A DNA stretch of 64,000 nucleotides. Source: Microbacterium sp. Marseille-Q6965 (GTDB lineage: Bacteria > Actinomycetota > Actinomycetes > Actinomycetales > Microbacteriaceae). The stretch spans positions 62,001-126,000 of the forward strand of contig NZ_CAMGZA010000004.1 in assembly GCF_946151065.1 (NCBI RefSeq), given 5' to 3'. The notes below the pieces were generated by a model that worked only from the letters and a program-made list of their open reading frames with translations, did not search any database and was not told the DNA's origin. Within the stretch, counting starts at the first letter, position 1. Each line of letters opens with the position of its first letter. The translations under genes were made by a program, and so were the position numbers. This document shows, piece after piece, positions 17,140 through 26,104 of the stretch.

Positions 17140-17168
17140 GGTGTCCGACAGGTGAACTCTCGGTGACG
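17140..17168 (-). promoter_or_regulatory. PHO-box-like direct repeats upstream of the 5'-nucleotidase
   Basis: On the leftward strand, three 7-mers CGTCACC, GTTCACC and GGACACC occur at exact 11-nt spacing (17168, 17157 and 17146 downward). This matches the known actinobacterial PhoP site, direct 11-nt units built on GTTCACC. It lies 89 nt upstream of the nucleotidase ATG. Confidence 0.6.
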
Positions 17169-17183
17169 TCGGCCCGGCGCGGG

Positions 17184-17963
17184 TCAGTCGCGGGCCTCCC
17201 GACCGGCCGCGAAGCCCGCGGCGTAGGACTCCTCGGCGCCGGTGTGGAACATGTCGCGCTCGGCGGGTCTGACGATCGAGCGGGCGCCCGGCAGGTCGAG
17301 CGGGCCGACGAGATCGCCACGGCCGCGCACCACTGCGACGGGGCGGCCCGTGGTCTTGCGCTTGACCAGGTCGGCGGCGGCGGCCAGCTCGTCGGCGACG
17401 CAGGGGAGGGTGACGGCGAGCTCGCGGCCCTGGGCGTCGACCTGACCACGCAGGTCCTCGAACACGCGCACGCCGCCCGCGCCGATGGCATGGTCGGTCT
17501 GCCCGTCGCGCCACGCGCGCCCCAGCGTGTCGGAGACGATCACCCCCACCTCGACCCCGAGCCGCAGCCGCAGCCCCGTCGCGAGCGAGCGCGCGGAGGC
17601 ATCCGGATCCTCGGGCAGGAGCAGCACGGTGCCCTCGGGGGTGTTGGACGCGTCCACCCCCGCTGCCGCGGCGATGATGCCGAGGCGGCTCTCCACGATC
17701 CGCGTGCGCGATCCGTTCGGCCAGGTGCGCTCCGCGACCACGCGCACCGTCTCCCGCGTGATGGCGTCGTCGCGGTCCTCCGCCCGGAGGAACCGCCCCT
17801 CGGCCTTCGAGACGATCTTGCTCGTCACGACAAGGATGTCGCCGTCGCGCAGCGCATCGCCGGCTGCCGCGGCGATGATGTCGACGAGGTCGTCGCCCGC
17901 GCGGATCTCCGCGATTCCCTCGAGCGCCCACACCTGCAGCGAGCCGGGGGCGGGATCAGGCAC
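17184..17963 (-). CDS. cofE: Coenzyme F420-0:L-glutamate ligase
   Basis: Adds glutamate residues to F420-0 to make the polyglutamate tail of coenzyme F420. The 259-residue protein matches the CofE/FbiB N-terminal family: [13 protein letters not shown] near the N-terminus, [15 protein letters not shown], a metal-binding [19 protein letters not shown] and the C-terminal AERDMFHTG. The FbiB nitroreductase half is absent, so this is the stand-alone form. The GTG start at 17963 overlaps the end of the GNAT gene by 8 nt, so the two are translationally coupled. Other F420 biosynthesis genes are not in the window. Confidence 0.9.
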   Translation of the reverse strand: MPDPAPGSLQVWALEGIAEIRAGDDLVDIIAAAAGDALRDGDILVVTSKIVSKAEGRFLRAEDRDDAITRETVRVVAERTWPNGSRTRIVESRLGIIAAAAGVDASNTPEGTVLLLPEDPDASARSLATGLRLRLGVEVGVIVSDTLGRAWRDGQTDHAIGAGGVRVFEDLRGQVDAQGRELAVTLPCVADELAAAADLVKRKTTGRPVAVVRGRGDLVGPLDLPGARSIVRPAERDMFHTGAEESYAAGFAAGREARD

Positions 17964-18456
17964 GGGAGAAGCGCACCTCGGTGAGTGTCTCGCCGAGGAA
18001 CGGCTCCTGGCGCTCGACGCCGTCGAGACGGAAGCCTCGCTTCTCGTAGAAGCCGGTGCCGCCGGGGTAGTTCTTCGCGATCCAGCCGTACAGCGGCTCG
18101 CCGTCGTCGACGACGGCATCGAACAGGGCCCGCCCGATGCCCTTGCGGTGCCAGGAGTCGAGCAGATACACGAAGTACAGCTCGCGGGGCGCGGGCGCGT
18201 CCTCGTCGCGGGCGGGTCCGGAGGCCGCGAAGCCCACGATCTCCCCGCCCACCAGGGCGGCGGCGTGACGGTGCTCGGGACCGCGCTTGGCGTAGTGGGT
18301 CCACAGATCGGCCAGGCGCTTGGGGGAGACCGCCTCGAGCGCGGCCTTCGACACCATGCCGTCGTAGGTCTCGTGCCACACCTGGGCGTGGACACGGCCC
18401 ATCGCCTCGGCGTCGACGTCTCGGATGGGGCGGATCAGCACGTCGGTGGCTTCCAT
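17956..18456 (-). CDS. GNAT-family N-acetyltransferase
   Basis: A 166-residue acetyl-CoA-dependent acetyltransferase. The acetyl-CoA motif is [12 protein letters not shown] (Q/RxxGxG/A type), and the strand-loop [11 protein letters not shown] is typical of GNAT proteins. The acceptor is unknown. It is the first gene of a two-gene unit with cofE. The ATG lies 6 nt after TAGTGT, suggesting a leaderless transcript. Confidence 0.88.
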   Translation of the reverse strand: MEATDVLIRPIRDVDAEAMGRVHAQVWHETYDGMVSKAALEAVSPKRLADLWTHYAKRGPEHRHAAALVGGEIVGFAASGPARDEDAPAPRELYFVYLLDSWHRKGIGRALFDAVVDDGEPLYGWIAKNYPGGTGFYEKRGFRLDGVERQEPFLGETLTEVRFSRA

Positions 18457-18563
18457 GGCCAGACACTAACCCCATGCGGGGAGGGGAGGGAAATCGGATT
18501 GTCGCGATGTCGTCATCCGTCCGGTTCCGGGGCGGAGGCCTCTCGCCGACGTAGGCTTGGCCC

Positions 18564-21500
18564 ATGGCCGCGGAGTCGCACAGCGAGCTGATCGAGGACG
18601 CCGTCGCGCTGGCGCGCCGATGGGTGCTGCAGGCCGCCGAGGTCGAGCAGGACCGGGCGGCCGAGCGGTTGGCGGCCGTGCTTCGCGACCCCGACGGTCT
18701 CGACTTCACCATCGGCTTCGTCGACGGCGTGATGCGGCCGGAGAGCCTCTCGGCCGCCGCGCGCCACCTCGCGAGGATCGCGCCGCGCGCCCCGGGCTTC
18801 CTCCCGCTGCCGCTTCGTGCCGCGGTCCGCGCCGGCGGCGCCGCGGCTCCCGCGGCCCCGGCCGCGATCGTTCCGGTCGCGCGACGCGTGCTGCGCGCCA
18901 TGGTCGGGCACCTCATCGTCGACGCGCGCCCGGAGAAGCTCGGCCCGGCGATCGAGCGGATCCGCTCGGGTGGTGCTCGGCTGAACCTCAACCTGCTCGG
19001 TGAGGCGGTGCTGGGTGAGCAGGAGGCTCAGCATCGCCTCGCCCGGATCCACGCGCTCGTGGAGCGCGACGACGTCGACTACGTTTCGGTGAAGGTCTCG
19101 GCCATCGCGTCGCACCTGTCGATGTGGGCGTTCGACGAGATCGTCGAGCGCGTCGTCGAGCGCCTCACGCCGCTTTACCTGACGGCCGCCGCGAACGGCA
19201 CCTTCCTGAACCTCGACATGGAGGAGTACCGCGACCTCGATCTGACGATCGCGGTGTTCACACGGTTGCTCGAGAAGCGCGAGCTGCGCGGCCTGCGGGC
19301 CGGCATCGTGCTGCAGTCGTACCTGCCCGACGCCCTGCCCGCCCTCGACGAGCTCACCGCATGGGCGACGGCGCGCGTGGACGCCGGCGGAGCCCCCATC
19401 AAGGTACGGCTCGTGAAGGGCGCCAACCTCGCCATGGAGCGGGTCGACGCCGCGATGCACGACTGGCCCCTGGCGACGTACTCCTCCAAGCTCGACACCG
19501 ACGCCAACTACCTGCGCTGCCTCGGTGCGGCCCTCACGCCCGAGCGCACGCGGGCCGTCCGGGTGGGCGTGGCCGGGCACAACCTGTTCGACATCGCCTA
19601 CGCCTGGCTCCTCGCCAACCGTCGCGGCGTGGCCGACGACGTCGAGTTCGAGATGCTGCTCGGAATGGCGCAGGGGCAGGTCACGGCGGTGTCCCACACC
19701 GTCGGTCCCGTGCTGCTGTACGTGCCGGTCGTCGCGCCGGCGGAGTTCGACGTGGCGATCAGCTACCTCGTGCGCCGCCTCGAGGAGAACGCCTCAAGCG
19801 AGAACTTCCTCTCGGCCGCGTTCGGCATGGCCGAGGACGAGTCGCTCTTCGCCCGCGAGCGGGATCGTTTCGTCGCGTCCGTGCGGCGATCCGTCGACCC
19901 CGCCCTGCCGACGGGCCCTCACCGGGCCTCGCGGCGCAAGGCCGTCGAGGCGCCGGAGGCCGCTCCGGCGACGGACGAGCAGCTCACGCAGGCGGTGCTC
20001 GACATCGCCCGCGGACACGAGGAACCGGATCGGCGCTTCGAACAGAACACGTGGGTCGAGACGGCCGTGTTCCAGGCGGTGGAATCGGTGGAGGCCGCCG
20101 GCGCTCCCGGCTTCCGCAACACCCCCGACACCGACCCGGCGCTGCCGGAGAACCGTGAGTGGGCGCGGGCCGTGCTCGCGCGCGTGCCCGGCTCCATGGC
20201 CGGAGACGCGACGATCCAGGGGGCGCGCGTGGCGGACCGTGACGAGCTGGAGCGCACCGTGCGGCGGGTGCGGGAGGCGGCGGCGTCGTGGGGGAGCGCT
20301 CCGGCGACCGAGCGCGCGGATGCGCTGCGCCGCGCCGCCCGAGCGCTCGACGCGCGGCGGGCGGCCCTCATTGAGGTGGCCGCGTCCGAGACGGGCAAGG
20401 TCTTCGCGGAGGCCGATGCGGAAGTGAGCGAGGCCGTGGACTTCGCGAACTACTACGCCGCCACAGCGTCGGAGCTCGACGCGATCCAGGGGGCTCGCTT
20501 CGAGCCGGCGCGCGTCACGGTGGTGGCGCCGCCATGGAACTTCCCCCTCGCCATCCCCGCGGGCGGTGTGCTCGCCGCCCTCGCCGCCGGCTCGGGTGTC
20601 GTGTTCAAACCGGCCCCGCAGGCGCGTCGTTGCGCAGCCGTCGTGGCCGAGGCGCTCTGGGAGGCGGGAATCCCCCGCGACCTGCTCGCGCTCGTCGACC
20701 TCGACGAGGACGAGCTGGGGCGTGAACTGATCACCCACGAGGCCGTCGACCGGGTGATCCTGACCGGCTCGTGGGAGACGGCCGAGCTGTTCCGCTCCTG
20801 GCGACCGGATCTGCCGCTGCTGGCCGAGACCAGCGGCAAGAACGCCATCATCGTCGCCCCCTCGGCGGACCTCGACCTCGCGGCGGGCGACCTCGTGCGC
20901 AGCGCCTTCGGCCACGCCGGCCAGAAGTGCTCCGCGGCGTCCCTCGCGATCCTCGTCGGTCCCGTCGGGCGGTCCAAGCGGTTCGCGCGGCAGCTGGTCG
21001 ACGCCACCCGTTCGCTGCGGGTCGGACCACCGTCCGATCCGCTCAGCGAGGTGGGGCCCGTCATCGAGGTGCCTCAGGGCAAGCTGCGCTGGGCGTTGAC
21101 CACGCTCGATGCCGGTGAGCAGTGGCTGGTGAAGCCGCAGGAGGTGCCCGGCGGCAACGGCCGGTACTGGACACCCGGCATCCGCGTGGGGGTGCGCCCC
21201 GGCTCCCGCTTCCACACCGAGGAGTTCTTCGGGCCGGTGCTCGGGGTGATGCACGCACCCACGATGGAGGCGGCCATCCGGCTGCAGAACGCCGTGGACT
21301 ACGGCCTCACCGCCGGCCTGCACACGCAGGACCCCGACGACCTGGCCATGTGGCTGCGGCAGGTGGAGGCCGGCAATCTCTACGTCAACCGTGGCATCAC
21401 GGGAGCCATCGTCCAGCGCCAGCCGTTCGGCGGGTGGAAGCGCTCGTCCGTGGGCGGCGGGGGTAAGGCCGGCGGCCCGAACTACCTCGTCGGCCTGGGC

Positions 21501-22292
21501 GAGTGGCGGGCGACGAGCGGCGGAGCGACCGGCCGCAACCTGCACCTTCGCGGGCTCGATACCCGCATCTCGGCGTTCATCGAGGCGGCGCAGCCGTCGC
21601 TCGGATACGAGGAGTTCGAGTGGCTGCGCCGTGCGGCGCTGTCGGACGCGGTGGTGTGGGACCGTGAGTTCGGGCAGGTCAAGGACGTCTCTCGTCTCGG
21701 CGTGGAGCGCAACCTCTTCCGCTACCGCCCGGTGCCCGTGGCGGTGCGCGCCACGGCAGACGCGGGTTGGCAGGAGGTGCTGCGCGTGGTCATCGCCGGC
21801 ATCCGCGCGGGCGGCGGGTTCTCGCTGAGCGTGCCCGTGGGACTTCCGGCCCCGGTGCGCCGCGCGCTGGGCGACCTGCGCATCCCCGTCCACGTCGAGT
21901 CCGACGACGACTGGATCGCACGAATGTCTCACCGCGCGGAGGATCCCGATCCCACGGCGGACGCCGGCGGTCCGCCCGCGTCCGTGCCTCAGCCGGAGGC
22001 GGAGACGGCCGATGACGACGCCGAGGCGCAGCTCGTGGACCTCGTCGATCCGCGTGCAGCCGCGGTGACACGGCCTCCACGCGTACGGCTGATCGGACCG
22101 CGCGCGTCGGTGCGGGAACTGCATCGCGCGCTCGCCGTCGCGGTCGAGGGTGATCCCGACCTCGCGATCTACGCGGGCGAGGTCACCACGGCGGGCCGCC
22201 TGGAGCTGCTGCCGTTCCTGCGCGAGCAGGCCATCTCGATCACGGCGCACCGGTTCGGAAACCCGGACCGCACCTTCGTCGGGGTGATCTGA
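18564..22292 (+). CDS. putA: Bifunctional proline dehydrogenase / P5C dehydrogenase
   Basis: Oxidises proline to glutamate in two steps. The 1242-residue protein has a PRODH barrel at about 90-440 (substrate/FAD motif RLVKGANLAME; EEYRDLDLT) and an aldehyde dehydrogenase domain at about 520-990 (PWNFPLAIP, ETSGKNAI, nucleophile C789 in GHAGQKCSAAS, EEFFGPVL). A C-terminal ALDH-superfamily-like domain follows and ends ITAHRFGNPDRTF. There is no N-terminal ribbon-helix-helix, so it is not a DNA-binding trifunctional PutA. About residues 1126-1170 form an acidic, Pro-rich insertion. The ATG follows TAGGCT by 6 nt, suggesting leaderless transcription. Confidence 0.93.
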   Translation: MAAESHSELIEDAVALARRWVLQAAEVEQDRAAERLAAVLRDPDGLDFTIGFVDGVMRPESLSAAARHLARIAPRAPGFLPLPLRAAVRAGGAAAPAAPAAIVPVARRVLRAMVGHLIVDARPEKLGPAIERIRSGGARLNLNLLGEAVLGEQEAQHRLARIHALVERDDVDYVSVKVSAIASHLSMWAFDEIVERVVERLTPLYLTAAANGTFLNLDMEEYRDLDLTIAVFTRLLEKRELRGLRAGIVLQSYLPDALPALDELTAWATARVDAGGAPIKVRLVKGANLAMERVDAAMHDWPLATYSSKLDTDANYLRCLGAALTPERTRAVRVGVAGHNLFDIAYAWLLANRRGVADDVEFEMLLGMAQGQVTAVSHTVGPVLLYVPVVAPAEFDVAISYLVRRLEENASSENFLSAAFGMAEDESLFARERDRFVASVRRSVDPALPTGPHRASRRKAVEAPEAAPATDEQLTQAVLDIARGHEEPDRRFEQNTWVETAVFQAVESVEAAGAPGFRNTPDTDPALPENREWARAVLARVPGSMAGDATIQGARVADRDELERTVRRVREAAASWGSAPATERADALRRAARALDARRAALIEVAASETGKVFAEADAEVSEAVDFANYYAATASELDAIQGARFEPARVTVVAPPWNFPLAIPAGGVLAALAAGSGVVFKPAPQARRCAAVVAEALWEAGIPRDLLALVDLDEDELGRELITHEAVDRVILTGSWETAELFRSWRPDLPLLAETSGKNAIIVAPSADLDLAAGDLVRSAFGHAGQKCSAASLAILVGPVGRSKRFARQLVDATRSLRVGPPSDPLSEVGPVIEVPQGKLRWALTTLDAGEQWLVKPQEVPGGNGRYWTPGIRVGVRPGSRFHTEEFFGPVLGVMHAPTMEAAIRLQNAVDYGLTAGLHTQDPDDLAMWLRQVEAGNLYVNRGITGAIVQRQPFGGWKRSSVGGGGKAGGPNYLVGLGEWRATSGGATGRNLHLRGLDTRISAFIEAAQPSLGYEEFEWLRRAALSDAVVWDREFGQVKDVSRLGVERNLFRYRPVPVAVRATADAGWQEVLRVVIAGIRAGGGFSLSVPVGLPAPVRRALGDLRIPVHVESDDDWIARMSHRAEDPDPTADAGGPPASVPQPEAETADDDAEAQLVDLVDPRAAAVTRPPRVRLIGPRASVRELHRALAVAVEGDPDLAIYAGEVTTAGRLELLPFLREQAISITAHRFGNPDRTFVGVI

Positions 22293-22294
22293 GG

Positions 22295-22318
22295 GTGCCC
22301 GTGGCGACGCCCGGGCAC
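22295..22318 (+). terminator. Short hairpin just after putA
   Basis: GTGCCCG (22295-22301) and CGGGCAC (22312-22318) form a 7-bp stem with a 10-nt loop, 2 nt after the putA stop. Possibly a weak terminator. Confidence 0.35.
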
Positions 22319-22438
22319 ATGCCGACGCCGGTCTTCCCCGTTTCGGAGCCCGGGCGGGTGGTTGCCGGGCTCGCGCTGATCGCCGTCGTCGCCGTCCTCC
22401 CCGTCGTCGGCCGCCGCGCGGGTCGCAGACGCCGCTGA
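22319..22438 (+). CDS. Possible 39-residue single-span membrane peptide
   Basis: An open frame directly after putA would encode 39 residues (47 from the in-frame GTG at 22295): a hydrophobic segment of about 18 residues (VVAGLALIAVVAVLPVVG) followed by an Arg-rich tail ending GRRRR. That is a plausible N-out single-span topology. No ribosome site is visible, and in this GC range short frames arise by chance, so the gene is doubtful. Confidence 0.22.
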   Translation: MPTPVFPVSEPGRVVAGLALIAVVAVLPVVGRRAGRRRR

Positions 22439-22441
22439 CGC

Positions 22442-23353
22442 TCAGCCGACGAGGGTGTCGAGCGGCCAGCCGATGCCCGACTCGGGCGTGACGCCCGCGG
22501 GATCGCCGCCCAGCTCCGCGAACGAGTCCGCCAGCGAGAATCGGTCGCCCGTGCTGCCGTCGACGCCGTACATGTGCACGTGCGTGGCGTAGTCCGGGAT
22601 CTGGTCCGCGTACGTGATGACAAGGCTGAGCAGCCCGAGCATGTCGTTGCCGTTGAACTCCGCCGAGGTGGCAGGCATGGCGGTAACGGCGACGGCGCAG
22701 ACGTCGTCGAGGTACTCGAAGCCGAAGGTCACGTCCATGGGGTGCTCGGTGAAGGCGCTCGTGCTCACGGCCACGGTGAGAGCCGTGAGCAGTTCGTGCC
22801 GCCCCTCGCCCGTCTCGCACTGCTCCTGTGCCGAGCCGGCAGCGTCGGTGACCTCGTCGGCCGGCTCGTCCGCGCCGTCATCGTCCGCGGTGCCCCCTTC
22901 GCGCGGCTCCTCCGCGCCGCCGCCCCGCGCGGGCCCGTCGTCGGCCGACTGCTCGGCCGCCGGGCCGAACGCGCCGCTTAGCGCGGCGATGCCGAGCCCG
23001 CCGCCGCCGAGCACGAGGATGGCCGCCAGGACGATCGCGATCGTCGCCCCCGCGCCCCACCGCTTCCGGGGCCGCGGGGCGGTGGCCGTCGGCCCGTAGC
23101 CGGGCACGCCGCCGTACGGCATCGCCGCGGTGTGCGCCGCGGCGGGGACACCGTGCGGCGCGAAGGCCTGCGGCGCGGCGTGACCGCCGCGCGGATCGCC
23201 GGCGTAGGCACCGGGCGCGACCGATCCTGGCGCGGCGGGGCGGGGGCCCGACGGGTGGTAATGCTCGGTCCACCGCACGCCGTCCCAGTACCGCGACAGG
23301 CCCGGCCTCTCGCTGGGGTACCAGCCCGGTGGCGGCGTCTGTCCCGTGGTCAT
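22442..23353 (-). CDS. DUF2510 membrane-anchored protein
   Basis: A 303-residue protein. The N-terminus is a DUF2510 module (PPPGWYPSE...LSRYWDGVRWTEHYHP), followed by a Pro/Ala/Gly-rich linker, a basic stretch (RPRKRW) and one membrane helix near residues 105-128. An acidic, low-complexity extracellular linker leads to a C-terminal domain of about 130 residues with two Cys (EQCETG, DDVCAV) that may form a disulfide. The ATG at 23353 follows GAGAGAG. It lies next to the type VII secretion block and points the same way as mycP, but a link is only positional. Confidence 0.75.
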   Translation of the reverse strand: MTTGQTPPPGWYPSERPGLSRYWDGVRWTEHYHPSGPRPAAPGSVAPGAYAGDPRGGHAAPQAFAPHGVPAAAHTAAMPYGGVPGYGPTATAPRPRKRWGAGATIAIVLAAILVLGGGGLGIAALSGAFGPAAEQSADDGPARGGGAEEPREGGTADDDGADEPADEVTDAAGSAQEQCETGEGRHELLTALTVAVSTSAFTEHPMDVTFGFEYLDDVCAVAVTAMPATSAEFNGNDMLGLLSLVITYADQIPDYATHVHMYGVDGSTGDRFSLADSFAELGGDPAGVTPESGIGWPLDTLVG

Positions 23354-23471
23354 GGCGACTCTCTCTCGGTCGGGCCGGCAGCACAACCCCCGGCAGGCCC
23401 TCCGATGCTACTGACGCCCGCGGCGTCGTCGCGATGGGCAGCGCTCCCCCGGGCGGCACCCGAAGGCGCGA

Positions 23472-24713
23472 TCAGCGGCGGCGGATCGGTCGACGCGCGC
23501 CGAGGCGGCCGATCACGAGCGCGGTCAGCGAGACGGCGACGCCACCCGCCAGCGTCCACGCCACGACCTCCCTGGCGCCTGCGAGGGGATCGCGGGGCGC
23601 TTCGATCCGGATCTCGCTGCGGTCGATGACGACGTCGGCCGGGCGCTCGTGGACGGGTGATTCGGGCCCGGGCACGCCGCCGTCGTCGACGAACGCCACG
23701 GCCTCGTAGGGTCGCGCCTCGCCCCAGCCGATGGTGTCCTTGCGGGCGTCGGGCGTCGTGCGCAGGGCCGTGGCCATGATCCGATGGGCCCACTGTTCGG
23801 GTGACTCGTCGGGGTGAGCCGATGCCACCAGCGCCGCGATGCCCGAGACGACGGCCGTCGCCCAGCTCGCCGACACCTGCTCGCCGAGCCCGGTGTCGCC
23901 ACCGCCGCACCAGGGGGCGAGTAGTGCCTGCCCGGGGGCCACCACGTCGACGTGCTCGCCGGCGAAGGACGCGCCGAAGTCCCATTCGCCGGCGAGCGTC
24001 ACGGCGCTGACGCCGAGCACCCCGTCGAGCGCGGCGGGGTACCGCACGCCCTCGGCATCCTCCTCGCTCGTGCCCCGGTTCCCGGCGCTCGCGACGATGA
24101 GGGCACCGCGCCCCTGCGCGTACTCGACGGCGCCCTGGATGTCGGCGCTCGGGGTGGCCTGCGACAGCGAGAGGTTGATCACCTGCGCGCCGCGGTCGGC
24201 CGCGATCCGGATCGCGTTCGCCACCGACGCCGCCGAGGGGCCGACGTTCTGCTGGTCCTCCGTCGATGCCACCTGGAAGGCGCGCAGCGAGAGGATCTTC
24301 GCGGCGGGGGCGACCCCGACCACGTCGGATCCGTCGATCGGGCGAGCGGCGATGAGGCCCGCCGCGGCCGTGCCATGACCGTACAGGTCGGCGCCGGGGT
24401 CGACGGACGGGTTCTGGTCGGGACCGACGGTGTAGGTGGTCTGGCCGCCCGCGATCGCGCCCTGCAGGTGGGCGTTGTCGGCATCGACGCCGCTGTCGAT
24501 CACGGCGACCGTGACGCCCTCGCCCCGCGTCAGCTGCCAGGCCTTCTCGAGCCCAAGCCGCTCGACGAGCGCGTTGCCGGAGCCGTCGATGAGCGGCTGG
24601 GGTTGGAGGCATGGCTCCTCTGCCTGCGCCCGTGCGGGCTCCATCGGCCCGGCAGCGAGTCCGGCGACGGCGAGGGCGAGGGCCAGCGCGCCGACGAGCG
24701 CGCGCCGCCTCAC
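23472..24713 (-). CDS. mycP: Type VII secretion mycosin protease MycP
   Basis: A membrane-anchored subtilisin-like serine protease (S8 family), a core part of ESX/type VII systems. The 413-residue protein has a signal peptide (residues 1-30), catalytic D73 (VAVIDSGVD), H113 (LYGHGTAAAG) and S283 (SASWATAVVSG), the oxyanion-region ASAGN, and a C-terminal membrane helix followed by a short Arg-rich tail. The block before the nucleophile is SAS instead of the usual GTS. The GTG start overlaps the eccB stop by 4 nt. It is the last gene of eccD-eccB-mycP. Confidence 0.9.
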   Translation of the reverse strand: MRRRALVGALALALAVAGLAAGPMEPARAQAEEPCLQPQPLIDGSGNALVERLGLEKAWQLTRGEGVTVAVIDSGVDADNAHLQGAIAGGQTTYTVGPDQNPSVDPGADLYGHGTAAAGLIAARPIDGSDVVGVAPAAKILSLRAFQVASTEDQQNVGPSAASVANAIRIAADRGAQVINLSLSQATPSADIQGAVEYAQGRGALIVASAGNRGTSEEDAEGVRYPAALDGVLGVSAVTLAGEWDFGASFAGEHVDVVAPGQALLAPWCGGGDTGLGEQVSASWATAVVSGIAALVASAHPDESPEQWAHRIMATALRTTPDARKDTIGWGEARPYEAVAFVDDGGVPGPESPVHERPADVVIDRSEIRIEAPRDPLAGAREVVAWTLAGGVAVSLTALVIGRLGARRPIRRR

Positions 24714-26101
24714 GACCCCTCCGATGCCACCACTCCCGTGGCGTCCTGGCTGAGCTCCGGGCCGATCGGGAAGAGCCGTGCCCACGCGGCGGGCACGATG
24801 ACGATGTCGTCGCGGGCGTACCCGAGGCGTTCCACGTCGGCGAACGTGGCGATCGGGAAGTAGACGCCGTTCTCGGAGATGTAGCCGAAGGCGTCGCCAC
24901 CGCCGGCCGACACCGCGTCGACGAGGGCGCCGCCGCCGGGCTCCACCACCGGACCGGGCGTGAGATCGGCGGGTGGCGCGCTCACCGTCACGGTGGGCCG
25001 CAGCACCTCGGCGCCGTCGGACGTCGGGAACTCGGAGGGCTCCATGCGCACGCAGGTGGCGCCCTCGGCGGGGGCGGCGAGGTAGGTCGGCCAGTCGTCG
25101 GGGATGGCGCTCTCCTCGGAGATGAGCGGGCCGGCCTCGGTCACGCTCATCGTGACCGGCTCCTGGAGCGTCGGATCCTCGCTCACCGACATGGCGGCGA
25201 TCTCGCGCGCGAACGCGTTCAGGCGCACGAGCCGGGCATCGTCGGTGACGATGTAGTCTCCGGTCACGGCGCCTTCCGCGTCCTGGGTCTGCACCATCTG
25301 CCCGACGCGCAGCTCGGCGTCGCCGGCCGGCTGTCCCAGGCGGTCGAATGTCAGGGGTCGCAGCGGCGTGCCCTGGTCGAGCAGGTTGAGCCAGTTGGCG
25401 TTGACCGTGCGCAGCTCGTGCGTCACCTGCAGTGCGAGGCTCATGGCCTCGACCTGCCCGGGGATCTGGTACCGCATGGAGCCTGTTACGTAGTACGCCG
25501 TTCCGTCCGCGTCGCGCACGATGTCGGCAACCGGTGCGGTGCCGGGCACACCGGACGTCGCGATCCGGGTGGACGGGGCCGCCTCGATCGGGTCGCCGTC
25601 CTCGCCGTAGACGGTCTCGCCCGCGATCGCGCGGCTGATCTCGTCCGAGACGCACGAGGTCCACGCGGCACCGATCAGGCGATCGGCCTCGGGCAGCGCG
25701 TCGGGCGCGTCGGCGATCCCGATCGGGGTGGACTCGCGCGGCATACCGGCCAGCTGATCCGCCGTGACCTCCAGGATGTCGGACGAGCCGGTCGCCAGTC
25801 GGGCGCTGGCGAGGTTGAGGAACGGGTAGAGCGTGCCGTTGATGGCGACGTACCGGGTGCCCTCGCCCTTCACGACGACGACAGAGGCGTCCTTCCACCC
25901 GTCGGGGAGCGTGCCGGTGAACGAGCCCACGACGAGTGTGCCCACCGCGGTCAGCACGGCCAGAGCCAGACCCACCACGACGCCGCGCAGCGGCTTCGCC
26001 GGTGCGAGCTCACGCCCGCCGGGCGCGCCGCTCGTGAAGGCCGTCAGCAGGCGTCTGTGGCTGAAACGCTGCGCCTGGATGAGCTCCTGCTTCGACGCCA
26101 T
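24710..26101 (-). CDS. eccB: Type VII secretion core protein EccB
   Basis: A bitopic membrane component of the ESX translocon with a large extracytoplasmic domain. The 463-residue protein begins with the family-typical cytoplasmic segment SKQELIQAQRFSHRRLLTAF, then one membrane helix near residues 43-66, then the R1-R4 type repeat domain. Two cysteines (AAWTSCVSD and GATCVRM) are placed as in the family and probably pair. It starts 3 nt after the eccD stop and overlaps mycP by 4 nt, so the three genes are one operon. Confidence 0.92.
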   Translation of the reverse strand: MASKQELIQAQRFSHRRLLTAFTSGAPGGRELAPAKPLRGVVVGLALAVLTAVGTLVVGSFTGTLPDGWKDASVVVVKGEGTRYVAINGTLYPFLNLASARLATGSSDILEVTADQLAGMPRESTPIGIADAPDALPEADRLIGAAWTSCVSDEISRAIAGETVYGEDGDPIEAAPSTRIATSGVPGTAPVADIVRDADGTAYYVTGSMRYQIPGQVEAMSLALQVTHELRTVNANWLNLLDQGTPLRPLTFDRLGQPAGDAELRVGQMVQTQDAEGAVTGDYIVTDDARLVRLNAFAREIAAMSVSEDPTLQEPVTMSVTEAGPLISEESAIPDDWPTYLAAPAEGATCVRMEPSEFPTSDGAEVLRPTVTVSAPPADLTPGPVVEPGGGALVDAVSAGGGDAFGYISENGVYFPIATFADVERLGYARDDIVIVPAAWARLFPIGPELSQDATGVVASEGS

Positions 26102-26104
26102 GCG

